Origin: Phenylobacterium sp. | Lineage (GTDB): Bacteria > Pseudomonadota > Alphaproteobacteria > Caulobacterales > Caulobacteraceae | Assembly: GCF_013822795.1 (NCBI RefSeq) | Contig: NZ_PNLB01000018.1 | Span: 1 to 64,000, forward strand | Length of the DNA stretch: 64,000 nt | Direction: 5' to 3' | In this document: positions 27,694-37,004 of the stretch, piece after piece | How positions within the stretch are numbered: the stretch's first letter is position 1 | Layout of the letters: the number at the start of each line of letters is the position of its first letter | Notes under the pieces: model-generated | The model's input: only the letters and a program-made list of their open reading frames with translations | Databases searched by the model: none | What the model was told of the DNA's origin: nothing | Program-made: the position numbers and the translations under genes

Positions 27694-28440
27694 ACCGTCG
27701 AACACGAACACGAACTCGAGGGCCTGAAGGCCGCCGGCCGGCTAGTGGCGCGGACCCTTGAGGCCATGGGCAAGGCGTTGGAGCCGGGGATCACCACCCG
27801 AGAGCTCGACCAGATCGGCCGCCAGATGCTGGAGCTGGAGGGCGCGCGCTCGGCCCCAGAGCTGACCTACAACTTCCCGGGCGCGACCTGCATCTCGGTC
27901 GCCCCCGACTGCGCCCACGGCATTCCCGACGACCGCCGCATCGAGGCCGGGACCTTGGTCAACATCGACGTCTCGGCGGAGCTCAACGGCTTCTTCGGCG
28001 ACACCGGGGCCAGCTTCGCGGTGCCGCCGGTCAAGCCGCACATCGATCGGCTGTGCCGCGACGGCCGCCGCGCCATGTGGTCGGGGATCCGCGCCGTGCG
28101 CCCAGGGGCCAAGCTCAACGAGGTCGGCAAGGCCATCCAGACCTTCGCCGACAAGAACGGCTATTCGCTGGTCACCAACCTGGCCAGCCACGGCGTCGGG
28201 CGCTCGCTGCACGACGAGCCGGCCGAGATCCCGACCTGGTGGGAGCCGAACGACCGGCGCCGGATCCACGAGGGTCTGGTGTTCACCATCGAACCGTTCC
28301 TGTCGCTCGGCGCCGACTGGGTCGAGGAGGGCGACGACGGCTGGACGCTGACCCCGCCGGGCCACGAACCGACCGTCCAGTACGAACATACGCTGGTCGC
28401 AACCCGGCGCGGACCGGTAATCCTGACCTTGGCGGCCTGA
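27691..28440 (+). CDS. Methionine aminopeptidase, type I
   Basis: A 249-residue enzyme that removes the initiator Met from new proteins. The dinuclear metal ligands are all visible in order: Asp in NIDVS, Asp in FGDTGASF, His in ASHGVGRSLHDEP, Glu in FTIEPFLS and Glu in VQYEHTLV. The substrate His is in CAHGIPDD. There is no N-terminal SH3 or zinc extension. It may be a second paralogue, since many alphaproteobacteria carry more than one. It is separated by 76 bases from rpmH and could contribute to that operon's transcription. Confidence 0.93.
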   Translation: MTVEHEHELEGLKAAGRLVARTLEAMGKALEPGITTRELDQIGRQMLELEGARSAPELTYNFPGATCISVAPDCAHGIPDDRRIEAGTLVNIDVSAELNGFFGDTGASFAVPPVKPHIDRLCRDGRRAMWSGIRAVRPGAKLNEVGKAIQTFADKNGYSLVTNLASHGVGRSLHDEPAEIPTWWEPNDRRRIHEGLVFTIEPFLSLGADWVEEGDDGWTLTPPGHEPTVQYEHTLVATRRGPVILTLAA

Positions 28441-28455
28441 AAATACAGGAGAAGG

Positions 28456-28484
28456 TTGACTCCTCTCCTCGCCTCCCTTAGGAA
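28456..28484 (+). promoter_or_regulatory. Candidate promoter of rpmH
   Basis: TTGACT at 28456-28461 and TAGGAA at 28479-28484 are 17 bases apart, 33 bases before the rpmH start. The -35 match is good and the -10 is weak. Confidence 0.4.
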
Positions 28485-28516
28485 CCGCCGCTCAATTTTA
28501 TACCGGAGTTGATCTC

Positions 28517-28651
28517 GTGAAGCGGACTTTCCAACCGTCCCGACTGGTGCGTGCACGCCGTCACGGTTTCCGCGCGCGCATGGCGACGAAGAACGGCGCC
28601 AAGATCGTGGCTCGCCGTCGCGCCAAGGGCCGCAAGCGCCTGACCGCCTAA
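28517..28651 (+). CDS. rpmH: 50S ribosomal protein L34
   Basis: A 44-residue, strongly basic protein of the large ribosomal subunit. The sequence starts [20 protein letters not shown] after a GTG and ends [12 protein letters not shown], the invariant L34 pattern. GGAG lies upstream in TACCGGAGTT. It is first in the conserved rpmH-rnpA-yidC-engB cluster. Confidence 0.98.
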   Translation: MKRTFQPSRLVRARRHGFRARMATKNGAKIVARRRAKGRKRLTA

Positions 28652-28685
28652 GACGCATCCGCGTCTTAGAGCCTAAGGTGTCGGC

Positions 28686-29084
28686 ATGACCGACGCCCCT
28701 AAAGTCATCGAACGCATCCAGAAGCGCTCGGACTTTCTCGCCGCCGCGCGGGCGTCTTCGTACGCCAAAGGCGCGGTGGTGATGCAGGCCCGTGACCGGG
28801 CCGACGATTCCCCTGTCATTCGGGTCGGCTTCACAGCCACCCGCAAGATCGGCGGCGCCGTCGTGCGCAACCGCGCCAAGCGGCGCATGCGCGCCGCCGC
28901 ACAGGCGATTTTGCCGCAACTCGGCAAGCCCGGCTTTGACTATGTTTTGATCGCTCGCAACGGCGCGCCCACCCGGGCGTGGCCGCGTTTGCTTGACGAT
29001 GTGAAAACCGCGCTGATAAGCCTCGCGGCCGAAAGCGACAGCCCGTCCCGCGCCTCGCAGCGCGCCCCATCTTCCTCCGCCTGA
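28686..29084 (+). CDS. rnpA: Ribonuclease P protein component
   Basis: The 132-residue protein subunit of RNase P, which helps the RNA subunit process tRNA 5' ends. The signature RNR motif is in VGFTATRKIGGAVVRNRAKRRMR (about residues 47-69). The N-terminal IQKRSDFLAA stretch is also typical, and the C-terminus is a Ser- and Ala-rich tail. It lies 34 bases after rpmH. The yidD gene often found between rnpA and yidC is not here; only 12 bases separate them. Confidence 0.97.
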   Translation: MTDAPKVIERIQKRSDFLAAARASSYAKGAVVMQARDRADDSPVIRVGFTATRKIGGAVVRNRAKRRMRAAAQAILPQLGKPGFDYVLIARNGAPTRAWPRLLDDVKTALISLAAESDSPSRASQRAPSSSA

Positions 29085-29096
29085 GCGCGCGTCCCC

Positions 29097-30905
29097 ATGC
29101 AAGAGAACAACAACCGCAACACGATCATCTTCGTGGTCAGCGCGGTTCTGATCCTGATCGCCTACCAGTTCTTCGTGCTGGATCCGGCCGCCAAGAAGCG
29201 CAGCGCCGAAGCCGCACGCCAGAAGGCGGCGGCCGCCGAGGTGCAGGCCGCCTCGGGCGTCGCCGCCCCGAGCGCGCCCGGCGCCAAGCCTGGCCCGGTC
29301 GTCGTCTCGCGGCAGGACGCGGCCGCGGCCAGCGCGCGGGCGCCGATCGCCACCCCGGCCCTGACCGGCTCGGTCTCGCTGCGCGGCGCGCGGATCGACG
29401 ACCTGTTCCTGAATAACTACCGCGTGGCCGTGGCCAAGAACTCGCCGCCGGTCGAGCTGCTGCGCCCCGAGGGCGCCAAGCACGCCTTCTTCGCCGAGTT
29501 CGGCTGGACCGGAGCCAACCTGCCCGGCCTGCCGAACGCCGAGACCGTCTGGCAGGTGGTCGAAGGCTCGACCCTCGCCCCCGGCAAGCCGCTGGTGCTG
29601 CGCACCTCGAACGGCGAAGGGCTGACCTTCACGCGCAAGATCGAGGTCGACGACAAGTTCATGTTCACGGTGACCGACACCGTGGCCAACACCGGCGCCG
29701 GCTCGGTGACCTTGGCGCCCTACGCCTCGGTCCAGCGCCAGGGCGTCCCGGCCGACCTTGGCCGCAACCAGATCGTCCACGAAGGCGCGATCGGCTGGCT
29801 GGGCGGCGAGCTGCGCCAGCTGAAGTACGCCAAGTGGCTGAAGGAAGGCGGACTGAACGTCTCGTCCGTCGGCGGCTGGACCGGCATCACCGACAAGTAC
29901 TGGCTGACCGCGCTGATCCCCGATCAGAAGGAACACATCCAGAGCCAGTACCGGGTGACCAAGTCGCTCGCCGCCGACATCTATGAAGCCAACTACGTCG
30001 GCCGCCCGCATATCATCCCGGCCGGCAAGCAGGTCACCGAGGTCACCCGCCTGTTCGCCGGCGCCAAGACCGTGCCGCTGCTGAAGGAATACGAGACCAA
30101 GCTCGGCGTGCCGCACCTGGACATGGCCGTGGACTGGGGGAACTTCTGGTTCATCACCCGGCCGATGTTCATGTTCCTGGACTTCATCTTCCAGAAGGTC
30201 GGCAACTTCGGGATCGCCATCCTGCTGCTGACCGTGGCCGTGAAGCTGATCTTCTTCCCGCTGGCCAACAAGAGCTACGAGTCGCTGACCAAGATGAAGA
30301 AGGTGCAGCCTCAGGTCGAAGCGCTGCGCGCCAAATTCAAGGAAGACCCGGCCAAGCAGCAGCAGGAGCTGATGGCCCTGTACCAGCGCGAGAAGATCAA
30401 TCCGCTGACCGGCTGTCTGCCGATGCTGGTGCAGATCCCGGTCTTCTACGGCCTCTACAAGGTGCTGACCGTCACCATCGAAATGCGCCACGCCCCGTTC
30501 TTCGGCTGGATCCAGGACCTCTCGGCCAAGGACCCGCTGACCATCTGGAACCTTTTCGGCCTGATCCCCTACAATCCGGCCAATGTGCCGGTGATCGGCG
30601 CGGTCCTGAACTCGGACCTGCTGCACCTGGGCCCGATGGCGCTGCTCTACGGCGTGACCATGTACCTCTCGACGGCGATGAACCCGCCGCAGCCTGATCC
30701 GGTCCAGCAGAAGATCTTCCAGTTCATGCCGATCATGTTCACGTTCATCATGGCCCCGTTCGCGGTCGGCCTGCTGATCTACTGGACCTGGTCCAACGTG
30801 CTGACGATCCTGCAGCAGTACGTGATCATGCGCCGCTTCAAGGTCGACAACCCGATCGACCAGATCATCGCCAAGGTCACCGGCAAGCCCAGGGAAGTCG
30901 GGTGA
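29097..30905 (+). CDS. yidC: Membrane protein insertase YidC
   Basis: A 602-residue inner membrane insertase and chaperone. The first helix is at residues 7-24, a large periplasmic P1 domain (about 60-360) follows, and the conserved five-helix core begins near [17 protein letters not shown], with the basic groove region [15 protein letters not shown] and the C-terminal [11 protein letters not shown]. Length and domain order match Gram-negative YidC. Its stop overlaps the GTG start of engB by four bases, so insertion and ribosome assembly genes are coupled. Confidence 0.98.
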   Translation: MQENNNRNTIIFVVSAVLILIAYQFFVLDPAAKKRSAEAARQKAAAAEVQAASGVAAPSAPGAKPGPVVVSRQDAAAASARAPIATPALTGSVSLRGARIDDLFLNNYRVAVAKNSPPVELLRPEGAKHAFFAEFGWTGANLPGLPNAETVWQVVEGSTLAPGKPLVLRTSNGEGLTFTRKIEVDDKFMFTVTDTVANTGAGSVTLAPYASVQRQGVPADLGRNQIVHEGAIGWLGGELRQLKYAKWLKEGGLNVSSVGGWTGITDKYWLTALIPDQKEHIQSQYRVTKSLAADIYEANYVGRPHIIPAGKQVTEVTRLFAGAKTVPLLKEYETKLGVPHLDMAVDWGNFWFITRPMFMFLDFIFQKVGNFGIAILLLTVAVKLIFFPLANKSYESLTKMKKVQPQVEALRAKFKEDPAKQQQELMALYQREKINPLTGCLPMLVQIPVFYGLYKVLTVTIEMRHAPFFGWIQDLSAKDPLTIWNLFGLIPYNPANVPVIGAVLNSDLLHLGPMALLYGVTMYLSTAMNPPQPDPVQQKIFQFMPIMFTFIMAPFAVGLLIYWTWSNVLTILQQYVIMRRFKVDNPIDQIIAKVTGKPREVG

Positions 30906-31552
30906 GCCAGGACCCGCTCTTCACCGAGGACGAACTGGAGGCCGCGCGGGTTCTGTTCGCGCGGCAGGCCAGCTTCCTGATGGGGGCGGTCTCCGTTGAC
31001 GGCCTGCCGCCCGGCGACCTGCCCGAGGTCGCGTTTGCGGGACGCTCCAACGTCGGCAAGTCCTCGCTGATCAACGCATTGGTCGGCCACAAGGGCCTGG
31101 CCCGCGCCTCCAACGAGCCGGGCCGCACCCGCGAGCTGAACTTCTTCGTGCTGGACGCGCGGCTGCGGCTGGTCGACCTGCCCGGCTACGGCTGGGCCAA
31201 GGCCTCGAAGGTCGAGGTCAAGAAATTCCAGAACCTGGGCCGCGACTTCCTGCGCGGCCGCGCCAATCTCAAGCGCGCCTACCTGCTGATCGACGCCCGT
31301 CACGGCCTGAAGGCGGTGGACGAAGAGCCGATGGCCGCCTTCGACAAGGCGGCGGTCTCCTACCAGATCATCCTGACCAAGGCCGACAAGCTTAAAGCCG
31401 CCGAGGTCGAGGCCGTGCGCCTGCGCACCGAGGCGGCGATCATCAAGCGCCCGGCGGCGTACCCGCGCGTGCTGGCCACGTCGTCGGAAAAGGGCGGCGG
31501 CATTCCCGAACTGCGGGCCGAGATCATGTCGGCCTGCGAGATCACGCTCTAG
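30902..31552 (+). CDS. engB: Ribosome biogenesis GTP-binding protein EngB (YihA/YsxC)
   Basis: A 216-residue GTPase needed for 50S subunit assembly. The G1 loop is [13 protein letters not shown]2 is [13 protein letters not shown]3 is DLPGYGWA and G4 is TKADK, all in order. The GTG start overlaps the yidC stop (GTGA). A long hairpin begins at the last base of its stop codon and probably ends the operon. Confidence 0.97.
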   Translation: MSQDPLFTEDELEAARVLFARQASFLMGAVSVDGLPPGDLPEVAFAGRSNVGKSSLINALVGHKGLARASNEPGRTRELNFFVLDARLRLVDLPGYGWAKASKVEVKKFQNLGRDFLRGRANLKRAYLLIDARHGLKAVDEEPMAAFDKAAVSYQIILTKADKLKAAEVEAVRLRTEAAIIKRPAAYPRVLATSSEKGGGIPELRAEIMSACEITL

Positions 31553-31601
31553 GCCCGGAAGACCCATCGCCGCGCTGACGCGGGGTCAGTCTTTGCGGGC
31601 C
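31552..31601 (+). terminator. Long hairpin after engB
   Basis: Outer arms GGCCCG (31552-31557) and CGGGCC (31596-31601) enclose AAGAC/GTCTT and an inner GACCC...CGCG-CTGA-CGCG...GGTC stem. There is no T run, so factor-independent termination is uncertain. Confidence 0.45.
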
Positions 31602-31650
31602 TCAGCGTCCATGGAACAACGGCGGGAAGGAAACTCCCAGGACCGCCACC

Positions 31651-32793
31651 ATGCTCTCCACCGCCGGCCGCACGGCCTATGACGCCGACCTCGACCTGTT
31701 CCGCGACCAGGTGCGCAAGTTCTTCGACAAAGAGCTCTATCCGCACCTCGACCGCTGGGAAGAGGAAGGCATCGTCGATCGCGAGTTCTGGAAGGCCTAT
31801 GGCGCAGCAGGCCTGCTCTGCCCGCAGGTCCCGGCCGAGTACGGCGGGCTCGGCCTCGACTACCGCTACAACGCGGTGATCGGCGAGGAGCTGTCCTATG
31901 CCGGCTCGTCGGCCGGGGTGACCCTGCAGTCGGACATCACCGTCGACTACATCATCAACTACGGCTCCGAAGAGCTGAAGCAGCGGCTGCTGCCAGGCAT
32001 GGTCTCGGGCGAGATCATCACCGCCATCGCCATGACCGAGCCGGGCACCGGGTCGGACCTGCAGGGCGTGAAGACCACCGCCATCCGCGACGGCAACCAC
32101 TACGTTCTCAACGGCAGCAAGACCTACATCACCAACGGCCAGAACGCCGACGTGGTGATCGTGGTCGCCAAGACCGATCCGAGTCTGGGCTCGAAGGGCA
32201 TCTCGCTGATCCTGGTCGAGCGTGGAACCGCGGGCTTCGAGCGCGGCCGCAACCTCGACAAGGTCGGCCAGAACTCGGCCGACACCTCCGAGCTGTTCTT
32301 CAACGACGTGCGCGTGCCGATCACCAACTGCCTGGGCGAAGAAGGCCGCGGCTTCGCTTACCTCATGAACCAGCTGGCCCAGGAGCGACTGCAGATCGCC
32401 GTCGCCGGACAGGCCGGCGCCCAGCGCGCCTTTGACGAGGCGGTGAAGTTCACCAAGGAGCGTAAGGCCTTCGGGCAGTCGATCTTCGACTTCCAGCACA
32501 CCCGCTTCACGCTGGCCGCCCTGAAGGCCAAGCTGCAGGCCGGCTGGGCCCATCTGGACTGGGCGATCGCCCGCCACGTGGCCGGCAAGCTCGACGCCGC
32601 GGAGGCCTCGGCGGCCAAGCTGTTCCACACCGAGCTGCAGTGGGAAGCCTGCGACATCGCCCTGCAGCTGCACGGCGGCGCCGGCTACATGAACGAGTAT
32701 CCGATCGCCCGCCTGTGGCGCGACGCCCGCGTCCAGCGGATCTATGGCGGCACCTCGGAGATCATGAAGGAAGTTGTCGCCCGGTCGATCTGA
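31651..32793 (+). CDS. Acyl-CoA dehydrogenase
   Basis: A 380-residue FAD flavoprotein that desaturates acyl-CoA at the alpha-beta position. It has the three-domain layout: helical N-terminus, the beta domain with AMTEPGTGSDLQG and YVLNGSKTYITNG, and the C-terminal helical bundle with RKAFGQSI and GGAGYMNEYP. The Glu of the usual IYEGT site is Gly (IYGGTSEIM), but QLAQERLQIA carries a Glu where isovaleryl- and long-chain-type enzymes have their base. A branched-chain or long-chain substrate is therefore more likely than medium-chain. It is monocistronic between the engB hairpin and argB. Confidence 0.93.
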   Translation: MLSTAGRTAYDADLDLFRDQVRKFFDKELYPHLDRWEEEGIVDREFWKAYGAAGLLCPQVPAEYGGLGLDYRYNAVIGEELSYAGSSAGVTLQSDITVDYIINYGSEELKQRLLPGMVSGEIITAIAMTEPGTGSDLQGVKTTAIRDGNHYVLNGSKTYITNGQNADVVIVVAKTDPSLGSKGISLILVERGTAGFERGRNLDKVGQNSADTSELFFNDVRVPITNCLGEEGRGFAYLMNQLAQERLQIAVAGQAGAQRAFDEAVKFTKERKAFGQSIFDFQHTRFTLAALKAKLQAGWAHLDWAIARHVAGKLDAAEASAAKLFHTELQWEACDIALQLHGGAGYMNEYPIARLWRDARVQRIYGGTSEIMKEVVARSI

Positions 32794-32830
32794 GGCCTGC
32801 ACGCGCCCCGCGTCGCCACAGGCGGTGACA

Positions 32831-32860
32831 GGGGGCCTGAGGTCCGCTATCGGAGCCCCC
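32831..32860 (+). terminator. Terminator-like hairpin between acyl-CoA dehydrogenase and argB
   Basis: GGGGGC (32831-32836) pairs with GCCCCC (32855-32860), with an inner TCCG-CTAT-CGGA stem. There is no T run. A second stem, GGAGCC-TCAGGC-GGCTCC (32898-32915), lies directly before the argB ribosome site and could affect its translation. Confidence 0.4.
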
Positions 32861-32930
32861 AACAGCGCGCGAGCCATCGCGCCTGGCTTTGTGTGGTGGA
32901 GCCTCAGGCGGCTCCTGGAGGGTTCCGACC

Positions 32931-33845
32931 TTGACCGACGACGCCGAAGAACAGGGCTGGGCCACCGCCAAGACCCTCGCCGAGGCCCTGCCCTACATCC
33001 AGATCTACGACCGCGAGGTCGTGACGATCAAATACGGCGGCCACGCCATGGGCGAGGAGAGCGTCGCCAAGCTGTTCGCGGCCGACGCAGTGCTGCTGAA
33101 GATGCTGGGCGTGCACCCTGTCGTGGTCCACGGCGGCGGCCCGCAGATCTCGCGCATGCTCGACAAGGCCGGGGTCAAGTCGACCTTCATCGACGGCCTG
33201 CGGGTGACCGACGAGGCGACCATGGAAGTCGCCGAGATGGTGCTGTCGGGCGCCATCAACAAAGAGATCGCGAACTGGATCACCCTGGCGGGCGCTGAGG
33301 CCGACGTGCGCGGCGTGGGCCTGTCGGGCAAGGACGCCCGGCTGATCACCGTCGAGAAGGCGGTCCGCACCAAGAAGGACCCCGACAGCCAGATCGAACA
33401 GGTCGTCGACCTGGGCTTTGTCGGCGAGCCGACCCGCATCGACCCGAAGCTGATCGAGGCGCTGATCTACGCCGAGGAAGACTACATCCCCGTGGTCGCG
33501 CCGATCGGCGTGTCCAAGCAGGGCGAGACCTACAACATCAACGCCGACACCGTGGCCGGCGCCCTGGCCGGGGCGCTGAACGCCAAACGCATGCTGCTGC
33601 TGACCGACGTGCGCGGCGTGCTGGACAAGAACGGCGAGTTGATCCGCCAGATGACGCTGGCCGAAGCGCGCGAGGCGATCGCCTCGGGCGTCGCCACCGG
33701 CGGCATGATCCCCAAGCTGGAAACCGCGATCGCCGCGGTCGAGTCCGGCGTCGAGGCCGTGGTCATCCTGGACGGCCGCCGTCCGCACGCCATGCTGACC
33801 GAGCTCTTCACGGAACACGGCTCGGGCACGCTTATCCGCGCATGA
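32931..33845 (+). CDS. argB: Acetylglutamate kinase ArgB
   Basis: The second enzyme of arginine synthesis, phosphorylating N-acetylglutamate. The 304-residue length fits the long, arginine-sensitive hexameric type. Key loops are IKYGGHAMG near residue 35, VVHGGGPQI near 64-72, and [13 protein letters not shown] for nucleotide binding. The start is read as TTG at 32931, with GGAGGG eight bases upstream; no ATG gives the expected N-terminus. The stop overlaps the next gene's ATG, so argB, the HAD gene and dapD form one operon. Confidence 0.97.
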   Translation: MTDDAEEQGWATAKTLAEALPYIQIYDREVVTIKYGGHAMGEESVAKLFAADAVLLKMLGVHPVVVHGGGPQISRMLDKAGVKSTFIDGLRVTDEATMEVAEMVLSGAINKEIANWITLAGAEADVRGVGLSGKDARLITVEKAVRTKKDPDSQIEQVVDLGFVGEPTRIDPKLIEALIYAEEDYIPVVAPIGVSKQGETYNINADTVAGALAGALNAKRMLLLTDVRGVLDKNGELIRQMTLAEAREAIASGVATGGMIPKLETAIAAVESGVEAVVILDGRRPHAMLTELFTEHGSGTLIRA

Positions 33846-34504
33846 CAGCGGACCTGACGCATATCGACACCTGGCTATTCGACCTGGACAACACCCTCTA
33901 CCCTGAGGAGTCCGGGTTCATGCAGGGCGTCGAGAGCCGCATGACCGACTTCGTGGCCAAGGTCACGGGGTTGGAACATGACGCCGCCTACAGCCTGCAG
34001 AAGCACTATCTGGCCGAACACGGCCTGACGCTGAAGGGGTTGATGCTGCACCACGGCGTCGATCCCGCCGACTTCCACGCCCTGTTCCACGACCTGTCGC
34101 TGGACCTGCTGGCCAAGGATCCCGACCTGGTCGCCGCCATCGCCCGGCTGCCGGGCAGGCGGCTGATCTTCACCAACGCCGACGATAAGCACGCTGAGCG
34201 GGTGCTGGCGCACCTGAACCTGCGCGGCCTGTTCGACGACGTGTTCCACATCCACTCGTTCGGCTTTGCGCCCAAGCCCGACCCGCTGGGCTTCCAGCGG
34301 ATGATCGACGCCCACGGCCTGACGCCGGCCACCACCGCCTTCTTCGAGGACTCCGAGCGCAACCTGCATCCGGCCGCGGACCTGGGCATGACCACCGTGC
34401 TGGTCGGCTCGCGCGCGCTCGCCTCGACCGCCTCCTTTGTCCACCACCGCACCGAGAAGTTGACGCCGTTCCTGAGTTCGGCGCGTCTGAAGGAAACCGC
34501 CTGA
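33842..34504 (+). CDS. HAD-family pyrimidine 5'-nucleotidase-like phosphatase
   Basis: A 220-residue HAD phosphatase. Motif I is FDLDNTLYP with the nucleophile Asp, motif II is IFTNADDKH (Thr), motif III Lys is in FAPKPDP, and motif IV is FFEDSERNL. The DNTLYP form is typical of the bacterial SDT1-like pyrimidine 5'-nucleotidase group. It overlaps argB by four bases (ATGA) and dapD by one (TGATG). Its placement in an amino acid operon is common in alphaproteobacteria, but its true substrate there is not known to me. Confidence 0.9.
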   Translation: MTADLTHIDTWLFDLDNTLYPEESGFMQGVESRMTDFVAKVTGLEHDAAYSLQKHYLAEHGLTLKGLMLHHGVDPADFHALFHDLSLDLLAKDPDLVAAIARLPGRRLIFTNADDKHAERVLAHLNLRGLFDDVFHIHSFGFAPKPDPLGFQRMIDAHGLTPATTAFFEDSERNLHPAADLGMTTVLVGSRALASTASFVHHRTEKLTPFLSSARLKETA

Positions 34505-35334
34505 TGTCCGACGACCTGAAGTCCGTGATCGAAGCCGCCTGGGAAGCCCGCGACGGCGTCAACACCAGCACCAAGGGCCAGGTCCGCGAAGCGGTGGAAG
34601 AAACCCTGACCCGCCTCGACAACGGCACGCTGCGCGTCGCCTCGCGCGGTGAGGACGGCGTGTGGACCACCCACCAGTGGGCCAAGCAGGCGATCCTGCT
34701 GTCCTTCCGCCTGAACGCCAACCAGCTGATCGACGAGGGCGCGCCGCATCCGTACTGGGACAAGATCCCCCTGAAGTTCTCGGGCTGGGACGCCGCCAAG
34801 TTCGAGGCCGCCGGCTTCCGCGCTGTGCCCGGCTGCGTCGTGCGCCGCGGCGCCTACATCGCCAAGGGCGTGATCATGACGCCGTCGTTCGTGAACATCG
34901 GCGCCTATGTCGACGAAGGCACGATGGTCGACACCTGGGCCACCGTCGGCTCCTGCGCTCAAATCGGCAAGAACGTCCACCTGTCGGGCGGCGCCGGCAT
35001 CGGCGGCGTGCTGGAGCCGCTGCAGGCCAATCCGACGATCATCGAAGACAACTGCTTCATCGGCGCGCGCTCGGAAGTGGCCGAAGGCGTGATCGTGCGG
35101 GAAGGCAGCGTGCTGTCGATGGGCACCTTCATCACCTCGACCACCCGCATCGTCGATCGCAAGACCGGCGAAGTGTTCATGGGCGAGGTCCCGCCCTACT
35201 CGGTGATCATGCCCGGCTCGATGCCGAGCCCGTTCGGCGAGAACCTGCCCTCGATCAACTGCGCGGTCATCGTCAAGACCGTCGATGAACGCACCCGCTC
35301 CAAGACCTCGATCAACGAGCTGCTTCGCGACTGA
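34504..35334 (+). CDS. dapD: Tetrahydrodipicolinate N-succinyltransferase DapD
   Basis: DapD transfers succinyl from succinyl-CoA to tetrahydrodipicolinate in the lysine and meso-diaminopimelate route. The 276-residue chain has a helical N-terminal domain and a left-handed beta-helix of hexapeptide repeats (about 100-220), with [20 protein letters not shown] and [20 protein letters not shown] as the family core. It closes the argB operon and a strong terminator follows. The partner desuccinylase dapE is 1.7 kb downstream on the same strand. Confidence 0.98.
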   Translation: MSDDLKSVIEAAWEARDGVNTSTKGQVREAVEETLTRLDNGTLRVASRGEDGVWTTHQWAKQAILLSFRLNANQLIDEGAPHPYWDKIPLKFSGWDAAKFEAAGFRAVPGCVVRRGAYIAKGVIMTPSFVNIGAYVDEGTMVDTWATVGSCAQIGKNVHLSGGAGIGGVLEPLQANPTIIEDNCFIGARSEVAEGVIVREGSVLSMGTFITSTTRIVDRKTGEVFMGEVPPYSVIMPGSMPSPFGENLPSINCAVIVKTVDERTRSKTSINELLRD

Positions 35335-35678
35335 TTCTCTTGGTGATTCGCCCCGCACGCACGTGCAGGGCCGCTCTTCACACGCCCCGGCCGCGCCTAT
35401 GCGGGCCGGGGCGTTTCATTTTGGGTCAGGCCAGCGCCCTCATCCACAGGAAAAGGCCCCGAGATTGGGCCTAATGCGCAATTAACTATAGCATTCGCTT
35501 CTCGCGATACTTCGCCAAAGCTAGCTTCTCCAGTGACGCGAGCATCAGAAAGCAGAGATCATCAATATCCTTAACGCGACACGCGGCGAGTTCGGAGCCC
35601 GTTGTTATTACAGGATATTGAATTTTGCCGGAGATGACTGGGGTCGACTGAAATTAACCTTAATGGAGCGCCCGAACC
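35335..35678. other. Intergenic region between dapD and HTH gene
   Basis: This 344-base gap holds the dapD terminator (35382-35420) and then an AT-rich stretch. Within it are CAATATCC (35563-35570) and its inverted copy GGATATTG (35613-35620), 42 bases apart, and ATTAA-CC-TTAAT (35653-35664), 15 bases before the next start codon. They look like operator sites for the helix-turn-helix gene. I see no small gene in it. Confidence 0.5.
35382..35422 (+). terminator. Intrinsic terminator of the argB-dapD operon
   Basis: An eleven-base perfect GC stem (35382-35392 with 35404-35414) with an eleven-base loop, followed by TTTCATTTT. Confidence 0.85.
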
Positions 35679-36176
35679 ATGAGCCAAGCGCTATCCATCG
35701 CCGCCGTCGAAGCCTTCTCAGACGATCTGCCGACTGAGCGCTCCGACCACGAAACCGCCAACTGGACCGAGCCCGCATCCGGCTATCTGGAGCAGGACGC
35801 CATGCGGTTCTTCTACCGCTGGGGCGGCCACCTCTCAGCGACCCTGATCAAGATCCGCTCGCGCTTCGACGGCGATCTCGACCAGTACCTGCTCTACCTG
35901 GTCTTCCTGCTGGCCGAGATGTCGGAGTCGCTGCCGCGCGGGCCGCGCCCGCCGCCGACCTTCCGCCGACGGCGCGGCCTCAACGCCCTTAGTCTGGCCG
36001 ACATCACCCAGATCCCGCGCGAAACGACGCGGCGCAAGCTGCTGGCCCTGGTCGAGCGCGGTCTGCTGGTGCGCGAACCGGACGGCCTATTCACCCTCGG
36101 CGAAGGCTACGACGTCGACCAGTTCTTCACGGACCTCAAGCCGCTGTTCTGGGACGCGGTGCGGACGGAGCGCTGA
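35679..36176 (+). CDS. Hypothetical protein with winged helix-turn-helix
   Basis: A 165-residue soluble protein that I do not recognise as a named family. Residues 1-35 are acidic and probably disordered. Residues about 45-90 are helical. Residues about 105-140 read LSLADITQIPRETTRRKLLALVERGLLVREPDGLFTL, which fits a MarR-like winged helix: recognition helix with a Thr-Arg-Arg core, then a hydrophobic hairpin wing. It is therefore probably a DNA-binding regulator. AT-rich inverted repeats just upstream could be its own operators. It is convergent with the next gene, ending 11 bases from it. Confidence 0.7.
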   Translation: MSQALSIAAVEAFSDDLPTERSDHETANWTEPASGYLEQDAMRFFYRWGGHLSATLIKIRSRFDGDLDQYLLYLVFLLAEMSESLPRGPRPPPTFRRRRGLNALSLADITQIPRETTRRKLLALVERGLLVREPDGLFTLGEGYDVDQFFTDLKPLFWDAVRTER

Positions 36177-36186
36177 CCGCGCCCCC

Positions 36187-36822
36187 CTATTCGAGATCGT
36201 CCAGCCGGCGCCACAGCCTGCGGATCGCGAGGGCGCGAAGCGCCGCGTCCTCGCTCTCGAGCGGCTCCATGCCCAACTTCTCGAGGCAATCGTTCAGCGC
36301 CAGCGGCTCGCGGCGCGACAGGCCGATGCCCTTGCGCCGAGCCACCGCCTGGAACCGCCGCCAAGCGCACTCGGCGCCGCTCGCCGCGGCCAGCGAGCCC
36401 TGGGGCAGCAGGCCGCCCTGCAGAACCCGATGAAACGCCACCAAGGTCGCCCCCCGGCAAAGCTTCATGGCCAGGCCAGTGAAGGCCGCCTCCTCCATCG
36501 GATCGACGGAAAGGTCCTCGCTGCAAACGCCGCCGTAGAGCGCCGTGGCGCCGCTCGACCGAACGAAGGCGCTGAGCACCACGTTGCCCCGATCATCGAC
36601 GAAGGCGTACTGCAACACATGCTGGCGACTGTCGGCGGCGACCGATCGAACCGCAAAATAGATGTGATCGCTGGCCGAGACCTGATGCTCCGCCTTGGGC
36701 GTGAATATATGGGGCGGTAGTTGCGTCCCTCGAACGCTTCCTCCGCGCTCAAGAATATCGATGATGTCTCCAACATTCTCTGCAGACGCCAACGACGCTT
36801 TTTGCTTGAAAAAGTTGAACAT
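36187..36822 (-). CDS. Hypothetical protein, possibly a degenerate DnaQ-fold exonuclease domain
   Basis: A 211-residue soluble protein without a signal peptide. From residue about 52 the order of elements resembles the DEDD exonuclease fold: YFAVRSVAADSRQHVLQYAFVDDRGNVV sits where ExoI lies, TLVAFHRVLQGGLLP where ExoII lies, and EPLALNDCLEKLG where ExoIII lies. The acidic metal ligands of ExoI (Asp and Glu) are replaced by Arg and Ser, so it would be catalytically dead. The resemblance is by eye only. It is an accessory insertion between dapD and dapE together with the HTH gene. The start ATG is preceded by a clean intergenic gap shared with dapE. Confidence 0.5.
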   Translation of the reverse strand: MFNFFKQKASLASAENVGDIIDILERGGSVRGTQLPPHIFTPKAEHQVSASDHIYFAVRSVAADSRQHVLQYAFVDDRGNVVLSAFVRSSGATALYGGVCSEDLSVDPMEEAAFTGLAMKLCRGATLVAFHRVLQGGLLPQGSLAAASGAECAWRRFQAVARRKGIGLSRREPLALNDCLEKLGMEPLESEDAALRALAIRRLWRRLDDLE

Positions 36823-36902
36823 CGTTCGCCGTCTCCGTGAGCGGATAAGGCATAATTCTTGAAGGGGCGTCCCAGGTCGATACAGTTACTTCCCATATCG
36901 GG

Positions 36903-36928
36903 TGGGTAAGCTTTCATTAAGCTACCCA
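36903..36928. promoter_or_regulatory. Imperfect palindrome between divergent exonuclease-like gene and dapE
   Basis: TGGGTAAGCTTT (36903-36914) and TAAGCTACCCA (36918-36928) form a hairpin with one bulge around CAT. It lies 81 bases from the minus-strand start and 77 bases from dapE. It may be an operator or a structured leader. Confidence 0.4.
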
Positions 36929-37004
36929 TTCTGAGCGCGGCGACTTGACGCCCGCGCGACTCAACACCATTGCCCCGCGCGACGCTCGCCGCTACCAGCG
37001 AACC

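Noticed and set aside
26619..27797. Minus-strand open frame across the quinone-oxidoreductase gene
   Set aside because: His- and Arg-rich shadow with no ribosome site or motif.
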